Positions 59,057 through 64,000 of a stretch of 64,000 nt of DNA are shown one piece after another; position 1 is the stretch's first letter, and each line of letters begins with the position of its first letter. The notes below the pieces were generated by a model. That model did no database searches. It saw nothing but the letters and a program-made list of their open reading frames with translations, and was not told where the DNA came from. The translations under genes were made by a program, and so were the position numbers. Origin of the DNA: UMGS1766 sp963597355 (lineage in GTDB: Bacteria; Bacillota; Clostridia; Oscillospirales; Oscillospiraceae); contig CAVBPR010000013.1 of the NCBI GenBank assembly GCA_963597355.1, positions 1 through 64,000 on the forward strand. Reading direction: 5' to 3'.

Positions 59057-59085
59057 TGCAGCAAAATCCTTCAATTCTACATTTC

Positions 59086-59123
59086 TAATCTGGGATTATA
59101 TCACACCAGATTACCTTTTTCAA
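59086..59123 (-). promoter_or_regulatory. Rhamnose operon promoter with operator-like dyad
   Basis: On the minus strand TTGAAA (59118-59123), 17 bases, TATAAT (59095-59100). TAATCTGG (59086-59093) and CCAGATTA (59106-59113) form an inverted repeat that brackets the -10 box. Confidence 0.7.
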
Positions 59124-59170
59124 TGAAATCAGCCTTTTTTAACAGATTACTAAGAAGTTATCTGTTTTAC

Positions 59171-60238
59171 TCAGATGGCGTCCAGCTTTCGTCTGGTCGC
59201 ATCAAAATTCAGGCAGTGGGTCAAAACTGTGTCCCGGTCAATCTTGCCCTCCCGATACAACTGAAGCAGGCTGGCATCCATTGTACGCATCCCCTGAGCA
59301 GCACCAGCCTGAATTGCAGAATCGATCTGATGGGTTTTGCTCTCACGAATTAAATTGCGGATAGCGGGATTAACATACATAATTTCAAACACCGGAACCA
59401 AATGGCCATCTACGCCCGGCACGAGCTGCTGGGAAATGACGGCCTGCAAAACCATGGACAGCTGAAGGCGCACCTGCGCCTGCTGATTGGCTGGAAAGGA
59501 ATCAATAATTCGGTCAATTGTATTCGCCGCTCCAGTAGTATGAAGACTGGAAAAAAGCAACTGCCCTGTTTCCGCTGCAGTCATTGCAACATCAATCGTC
59601 TCATGATCCCGCATTTCCCCCAGCAGAATCACATCCGGACTTTCACGCAAGGCAGAACGCAACGCCGAAAGATAGCTGGAGCAATCGCTGTAAATTTCCC
59701 GCTGACTGACAATGCATTGATCATGATGATGCACAAATTCTACCGGATCTTCCAGCGTGAGAATGTGCCCGGATCGCGTGTGGTTAATTCGGTCGAGAAT
59801 ACACGCCAAAGTAGTGCTCTTTCCGCTGCCGGCATGCCCTGTCACCAAAACAACTCCCTGTTGATATCGAGTGACCGCCATGACTTCATCCGGCAGGTTG
59901 AGCTCCTCCTGCGTCGGAATACCAAATCGAATCACCCGGATCACTGCTGCAAGACTGCCTCTTTGCCGGAATACGTTCACACGGAACCGTCCGATTCCAC
60001 TGACCGAAAAAGAGAAATCATCATCTGTCTGATCCCGCTCCAAAACCGCAGGATTTCGGCCTGCCTGCTGATAGATGGTTCGTATCACTTGTTCCGTTTG
60101 GCTCGGCAGAAGTTTTCCCTGCTGTTCCATCCGCAGCTGTTTTCCGTTGATTTTCATTGTCAGCGGCAATCCGGCAACAATAAAAATATCAGACGTACCG
60201 TCTTGTACGGCCTGCTGTAAAATCTGAAGAAGTTCCAT
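59171..60238 (-). CDS. pilT: PilT-type retraction ATPase
   Basis: A 355-residue hexameric ATPase that powers type IV pilus disassembly. The N-terminal PAS-like region ends near residue 100. Walker A is LVTGHAGSGKSTTLACILDR (Lys140), the Asp box is ILTLEDPVEFVHHHDQCIVS, Walker B is PDVILLGEMRDHETIDVAMT (Glu208), and the His box follows as AAETGQLLFSSLHTTGAANT. The C-terminal region has the PilT-like RNLIRESKTHQIDSAIQAGA. No PilB-type assembly ATPase is present in the window. It is the last gene of the pilus operon. Confidence 0.93.
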   Translation of the reverse strand: MELLQILQQAVQDGTSDIFIVAGLPLTMKINGKQLRMEQQGKLLPSQTEQVIRTIYQQAGRNPAVLERDQTDDDFSFSVSGIGRFRVNVFRQRGSLAAVIRVIRFGIPTQEELNLPDEVMAVTRYQQGVVLVTGHAGSGKSTTLACILDRINHTRSGHILTLEDPVEFVHHHDQCIVSQREIYSDCSSYLSALRSALRESPDVILLGEMRDHETIDVAMTAAETGQLLFSSLHTTGAANTIDRIIDSFPANQQAQVRLQLSMVLQAVISQQLVPGVDGHLVPVFEIMYVNPAIRNLIRESKTHQIDSAIQAGAAQGMRTMDASLLQLYREGKIDRDTVLTHCLNFDATRRKLDAI

Positions 60239-60248
60239 CTCATTCTCC

Positions 60249-60665
60249 TTAGTGAAACACCTCTAGCTGTGTATCCTCTTCCCATTGTGCTGTATTGATC
60301 CATGAAAGAATCGTATAGGATGGAACTGAATCTGCAAAATCCAGCTCCAATTCAATTGTCAGCGTTCTTGTGTTACCCACGCAGACGGTTGAAATTTTTT
60401 CCCCTTCCAGACTGCTCCCCTTCGGAAGATCATCCTGTGTCAATGCAGTTCCTTTCGTCTGTAACGCATCATCTACTTCTTTTAGCCATCGTTGCCCTGC
60501 ATTTTCCAGATCTGTCCGTTCGGATACCTGCTGGGCATAGCGCTCCGCCATCGCCTTATCCGCCCGAACTGTGGCAACGCTCAGCACTGCCAGCACCGAA
60601 ATGCATAGCACAACTACCGTAAAAAGCACAGCTACTGTACCTAGCCGCATCTGCCTGCGCTTCAT
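60249..60665 (-). CDS. Pilus-operon protein with N-terminal membrane helix (138 aa)
   Basis: A 138-residue protein with a basic start, one membrane helix (VAVLFTVVVLCISVLAVLSV) and a small external domain ending DTQLEVFH. It lacks a clear GFTLxE-type prepilin cleavage site. Size and position suggest a minor pilin or pilus-assembly accessory protein. It overlaps the upstream gene by 4 bases and lies 10 bases before pilT. Confidence 0.65.
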   Translation of the reverse strand: MKRRQMRLGTVAVLFTVVVLCISVLAVLSVATVRADKAMAERYAQQVSERTDLENAGQRWLKEVDDALQTKGTALTQDDLPKGSSLEGEKISTVCVGNTRTLTIELELDFADSVPSYTILSWINTAQWEEDTQLEVFH

Positions 60666-61087
60666 TCCGAAATCACCTCCGATTGGTAACGATCCATCGT
60701 CAATGAATAGAGCAAATTCGCCTCGGAATAAACAGAAACCTCGCAGGTTTGCAGGTCCTCAGTATTTGTTTCTGTCCATGTCATCAGGTAAAGTCCTTGC
60801 TCCACGCAATGCAATTGCTCGTCAAAGGAGAGTGCTCTCTCTCCTTCTTCCCCACCTAGCACCTGTACCGCTTCATCCAGAGATTCTGTTCCATAAAAAG
60901 CCTCTTGTGCCGTACGACAAAGCTGGACAGCATTATTCAAGTCCTTTGCCTCCTGACTTATCCTCGCAGTTCCGGCATAGACCTGCATCAAAACACTGCA
61001 AATCAGAAGCAGGAGGACAACAAAGCACATCAGAAAGACTCCCTGAACTACCCAGCTTACGGATAAAGTCCGTCTTTTCTCTCTCAT
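60662..61087 (-). CDS. Pilus-operon protein with N-terminal membrane helix (141 aa)
   Basis: A 141-residue protein with MREKRRTLSVSWVVQGVFLM, one membrane helix (FLMCFVVLLLLICSVLM) and an acidic external domain, in the place of a minor pilin. The ATG at 61087 follows GGAGAGGTGCAACC; the longer frame to 61270 lies inside the next gene. It overlaps the downstream gene by 4 bases and the upstream one by 4. No family is recognised. Confidence 0.62.
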   Translation of the reverse strand: MREKRRTLSVSWVVQGVFLMCFVVLLLLICSVLMQVYAGTARISQEAKDLNNAVQLCRTAQEAFYGTESLDEAVQVLGGEEGERALSFDEQLHCVEQGLYLMTWTETNTEDLQTCEVSVYSEANLLYSLTMDRYQSEVISE

Positions 61088-61548
61088 GGTTGCACCTCTC
61101 CGGTCTGAAAACTGACAAGGGTACTTCGCCCATCCAACTCCAACTGCAGCAGTCTCCGATTCACCCATTGAGCTGTGAATTCCTTCCCCTGTGCAATCAC
61201 CTGCGCCTTTTCCGGATCTGCTGTCTTGCCGGATGCAGTCACTTCCTCCCGCAATGCACCATCCGCGCAATAAATCAGAAGATCATAGTCGCTTTCTTCC
61301 AAAGGCATGCGCAGGAGACTTCCGTTCTCTGTGTCTTCAATTTGAAGATTGATCCCGGCATTTGCAGATATCTGACTTTGCAAGTAAGCTAATGTCCCTC
61401 GCATCGCCTCATTCTGCTCTTTTGATGCACTCACATTCTGATAGAGTCTGCTTCCGCTGTAAGTCAGGAACATCACCGCACACAACAACATTGCATACAA
61501 TGCAATCTGCATCCATTGGCACCATCTGCCTGCATTCCATCGTCTCAT
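61084..61548 (-). CDS. DUF4860-like pilus-operon protein (154 aa)
   Basis: A 154-residue protein with one membrane helix (MQIALYAMLLCAVMFLTYSG) and an external domain with alternating beta strands (GSLLRMPLEESDYDLLIYCA, GKEFTAQWVNRRLLQLELDG). It resembles DUF4860 proteins found in Clostridial pilus or competence operons. It overlaps both neighbours by 4 bases, so the small membrane proteins are translated as a coupled set. Confidence 0.65.
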   Translation of the reverse strand: MRRWNAGRWCQWMQIALYAMLLCAVMFLTYSGSRLYQNVSASKEQNEAMRGTLAYLQSQISANAGINLQIEDTENGSLLRMPLEESDYDLLIYCADGALREEVTASGKTADPEKAQVIAQGKEFTAQWVNRRLLQLELDGRSTLVSFQTGEVQP

Positions 61549-61868
61549 GCTCCTGCCCCCTGTTCATCTCCACGCACCAGCACAGTAACCTGAGGCAGAA
61601 GATTGGAGGAAAAAGCATCATAGCCTATAATGTAGGTCTCATGATCAATGATCAGCCCGTAGTACTTTTCCAGATAATCCAGATTGCTTGGATAGACTCC
61701 CTCAACGGAATAGCACTGCACTGCACTGCGAAGCACTGCCTCCTGAACGGATTGCGCACTCTGCTGTGCAAGATCCTGCTGAATTTTTCCCGGGAGAAAC
61801 ACTGCAAGAGCCGCCATTACAACAACCAGCGCCGCCCCGATGATCCAGCGCCTTGGTTTTGTGCTCAT
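61545..61868 (-). CDS. Pseudopilin-like protein (107 aa)
   Basis: A 107-residue protein with MSTKPRRWIIGAALVVVMAA, one membrane helix and a small domain (AVQCYSVEGVYPSNLDYLEK) that recalls the type II/IV pseudopilin pattern of an alpha spine followed by YPxxLxxL. No GF(T/S)LxE cleavage motif is seen, so processing by a prepilin peptidase is uncertain. It is 16 bases past the GspF gene. Confidence 0.65.
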   Translation of the reverse strand: MSTKPRRWIIGAALVVVMAALAVFLPGKIQQDLAQQSAQSVQEAVLRSAVQCYSVEGVYPSNLDYLEKYYGLIIDHETYIIGYDAFSSNLLPQVTVLVRGDEQGAGA

Positions 61869-61883
61869 AGCCTCTCAACTCCC

Positions 61884-62924
61884 TTATCCCATTCCGCTGA
61901 GGATTCCCACCAGCGGCAGCATAATACTCAACAATGAAATTCCAACTGCTATTGTCAGCCCTCCGGTCAGAATCGGTTCTACCGCTTCTGCCACCTGCTG
62001 AATGCTCTGTTCTGCATCCTGTTCAGTATGACTGGCAAGTCGGTTCAAAGTTTCATCCAATCGTCCGCTTCTTGATGCGCTGATCAACAGCCTCTCTTCC
62101 AATGGATGAAATAAATGCTTGCCTTCCAGCGCCTGAGCAAGGGATTTTCCGTTTTGCAGCTCCTGACAGATGCTCTCTGCATCTCCTTTTAATCCGGGAT
62201 GGTGCACCGTCTCGGCTGCATACCGCATTGCCGTATCCCCGTCCAATCCGCTGGCCAGAAATGCGGCCAGGATTTCCGTCATACCGGCAACCGCCATTTG
62301 CCGCATGATATTCCGTATCACCGGCAAATGCGTTCCCCATCTGGACAAAACAGCGCTGCCGCTTCTCGTTTTGCTCAACAGGCCACAGAATAGAACAATC
62401 GCTGAAATTCCCGCAACCAGCCAAAGACTGACACGGCTGATTGCAGAGGCAACCAAAATATAACGGTAAGAAGAAGCTGCCAGCGTTCCTGCCATAGACT
62501 GGTATACGTTCATAAACACAGGGAGAACAAATTCAACCAACAGCAATAACACACCGCACATCATAAACAAAAGAATCATCGGATAAAGCAGTGCCCTGTG
62601 CAGCATTTGATGCAGACTTTCCTGCCGCTCATAATAATCTGCAAGGCTGGTTAAAATCTCCTCTAATCGCCCTGCCATTTCACCGGCATAAATCATCTTT
62701 TTTGCGTACAGCGGGAACGCATCGCAGTGTTCCACAGCCTGTGCAAAACTATTTCCTTGTTCCATCTGCTCCGCAAGATTTTTTATTGCATTTGAAAAAG
62801 TCGGGCTGCTGTTCTCCTCCTGCAAAAGAACAATGGATTCTTCCGGAGCAACACCGGCTGCCAGCATCATTGCCATATTTCTGCAAAACACGCTGATCTC
62901 CAGCGACTTCAACTGTTGTTTCAT
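61884..62924 (-). CDS. Type IV pilus/type II secretion platform protein (GspF/PilC)
   Basis: A 346-residue inner-membrane platform protein. Two T2SSF domains are separated by helices (LLYPMILLFMMCGVLLLLVE; LWLVAGISAIVLFCGLL), with the conserved CRNMAMMLAAGVAPEESIVL start and the final ILTGGLTIAVGISLLSIMLP. It couples assembly ATPases to the pilus. The ATG at 62924 follows GAGGAGGAGCATGCC. It is the second gene of the operon after the transglutaminase lipoprotein. Confidence 0.92.
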   Translation of the reverse strand: MKQQLKSLEISVFCRNMAMMLAAGVAPEESIVLLQEENSSPTFSNAIKNLAEQMEQGNSFAQAVEHCDAFPLYAKKMIYAGEMAGRLEEILTSLADYYERQESLHQMLHRALLYPMILLFMMCGVLLLLVEFVLPVFMNVYQSMAGTLAASSYRYILVASAISRVSLWLVAGISAIVLFCGLLSKTRSGSAVLSRWGTHLPVIRNIMRQMAVAGMTEILAAFLASGLDGDTAMRYAAETVHHPGLKGDAESICQELQNGKSLAQALEGKHLFHPLEERLLISASRSGRLDETLNRLASHTEQDAEQSIQQVAEAVEPILTGGLTIAVGISLLSIMLPLVGILSGMG

Positions 62925-62937
62925 GGCATGCTCCTCC

Positions 62938-63876
62938 TCAATAAGTATAACGGGTGGTATAATTCCCGTCATTCTCCAATGTTTGTGCTTCTGTTCCAGT
63001 TGACGCAAAGGTTATGTCTACTCGCTTCCAGGTGTCTCCTGTCACTTTGATTTCCACCGTCAGCCATCCCTGATCTTGAATGTAAATCCGGTTCCAAGCG
63101 TGATATAAGGCATCTTCACCGACATAACCGGTAATCAGCTGGCACGGAATATCCAGACTGCGCAGCATGGCAGCCGTCAGCGCCGCATAATCAAAACAAA
63201 TCCCTGTTCCACTGGATAAAGTTTCATCCGGGTCAGGAAGGTAACCCTTTTCAACATTCTTTGCTTTCTCATAATCGTAGCTGATATGTTCTACCAGATA
63301 ATCATAAATTGCACTTGCTACTGCAAGATCATCCTCACAATTTGTCGCCAATTGCCGTGCAACCGTTACACAATCAGAGCTTTCCGAATAGCTCACCATC
63401 ACACTTGGCCGCAAAAACGGTTGGTATTCGTCCTGCATATCTGCTTCCACTGTCCTTGACCAAAGCTCTGCATACCGATCCTCTGCGATGTTTTCCATTA
63501 CGCGAATGGTATAACTTCCATCGCCCATATTGAGCGGGTAAACAGACGGTGTGCCATCGTTGGGCAGATCATAATTATAGGTCATATCCTCCCGAATCAT
63601 CTGAAGTTTTAGTCTGGACTCATTCACAACAGATAACGCAATATATCCCTGCCCCATCTCAGAAAGATCAATTCCCCCGCCGGGGATCTCCTCCGCCTGT
63701 TCCTCATGATAAGCTGCATCGTAAAATTCAGATACCACCCAAGTCTTGGTTTCTGCTTGCGTTGTCACTGGAGACTGCACTGTTGCATCTGTCTGTGCCA
63801 CTCCGTTGCACCCGGACAGTAGCAACAGCACAGCCAATAAAAGAGGAGGCAAACTGCGATGTAACGTTCGATTCAA
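62938..63876 (-). CDS. Transglutaminase-like lipoprotein heading pilus operon
   Basis: A 312-residue lipoprotein starting from TTG at 63876, because AAAAAGGAGGGA lies directly before it (the upstream TTG at 63900 is within that binding site). The signal peptide ends LLLLSGC. A transglutaminase-type core has GTGICFDYAALTAAMLRSLD (catalytic Cys) and ALYHAWNRIYIQDQGWLTVE (His and following acid), so it may cleave or cross-link peptides outside the cell. It is cotranscribed with GspF; what it does for the pilus is unknown. Confidence 0.82.
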   Translation of the reverse strand: MNRTLHRSLPPLLLAVLLLLSGCNGVAQTDATVQSPVTTQAETKTWVVSEFYDAAYHEEQAEEIPGGGIDLSEMGQGYIALSVVNESRLKLQMIREDMTYNYDLPNDGTPSVYPLNMGDGSYTIRVMENIAEDRYAELWSRTVEADMQDEYQPFLRPSVMVSYSESSDCVTVARQLATNCEDDLAVASAIYDYLVEHISYDYEKAKNVEKGYLPDPDETLSSGTGICFDYAALTAAMLRSLDIPCQLITGYVGEDALYHAWNRIYIQDQGWLTVEIKVTGDTWKRVDITFASTGTEAQTLENDGNYTTRYTY

Positions 63877-63908
63877 CGCAGTTCCCTCCTTTTTACTCAA
63901 TTGGTTCT

Positions 63909-63937
63909 ATTATACTGTCTTTTTCCCCATATCGCAA
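63909..63937 (-). promoter_or_regulatory. Promoter of the pilus operon
   Basis: On the minus strand TTGCGA (63932-63937), 17 bases, TATAAT (63909-63914), 33 bases before the TTG start. Confidence 0.7.
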
Positions 63938-63942
63938 CCGTT

Positions 63943-63977
63943 GAAAACGGGACTTCGGATCAACCGAAGCCCCGTTC
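63943..63977 (-). terminator. Terminator of a gene beyond the window
   Basis: AACGGGACTTCGG and CCGAAGCCCCGTT form a 13-base stem with one mismatch. On the minus strand it is followed by TTTTC, so it would end a leftward gene lying right of the window. Confidence 0.65.
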
Positions 63978-64000
63978 ATGACAAGGATCAATTTTATTGA

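Noticed and set aside
1..64000. CRISPR arrays, rRNA genes, retrons.
   Set aside because: No regularly spaced repeats, rRNA sequence or reverse transcriptase was seen in the window.

Overview
The window looks like a piece of chromosome from a low-to-mid GC, Gram-positive, probably spore-forming Clostridia, most likely Oscillospirales/Ruminococcaceae-like. The reasons are a GerMN lipoprotein, HemZ, an FHA-FtsW/PbpA pair, the gene order recJ-relA-dtd-MBL-hemZ, sigma-A type promoters, and AGGAGG-type ribosome binding sites. The genus cannot be fixed from the sequence alone.

Bases 1-7711 are the right part of an integrative element. It holds a tyrosine integrase cut by the window edge, a WYL-domain regulator, a lipoprotein behind a structured leader RNA, a second small tyrosine recombinase, a divergently controlled XRE regulator, and small proteins of unknown function, including a tandem paralogue pair. 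It ends at 7676-7711 in a copy of the 3' end of a tRNA-Ala gene, taken to be the right attachment site. A 16-base motif recurs upstream of the WYL gene and of two other element genes, so it may be the element's own regulon.

Bases 7712-15460 are decaying accessory DNA. They contain a duplicated 145-codon gene, a broken PAPS-reductase-like gene and a broken integrase. An AT-rich segment of about 5.5 kb, flanked by 46-base direct repeats (40/46 identical), carries two consecutive ATPase + TOPRIM-like gene pairs. Each pair has its own promoter, and each resembles anti-phage or OLD/RloAB-like modules. This is the strongest candidate for an undescribed system. The region abuts tRNA-Pro(GGG).

From 15.5 kb the DNA is ordinary chromosome. 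In order it carries: a family-4 uracil-DNA glycosylase; a ComEA-like/two-component/GerMN operon; a D,D-carboxypeptidase; an ABC exporter with two membrane proteins and a lipoprotein, divergent from a small sigma factor; a YhcH/YjgK protein; a CorC/CNNM transporter; tRNA-Arg; recJ-relA-dtd-MBL-hemZ-mrp; glmS, upp, tsaB and tsaE; a ferredoxin-nitroreductase; a DUF3810 protease-like membrane protein; a PBP and an FHA-FtsW fusion; an FtsX-type ABC system with a large secreted coiled-coil protein; a MerR regulator with a DXS-like enzyme; tRNA-Thr; rpmB; the complete dTDP-rhamnose pathway with two glycosyltransferases; and a type IV pilus-like operon (PilT, GspF, small pilin-like proteins, a transglutaminase lipoprotein) running to the window end.

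Much of the core region serves the cell surface: peptidoglycan synthesis and trimming, amino-sugar supply, rhamnose, pili and envelope signalling. The first 15 kb is mobile and defensive.
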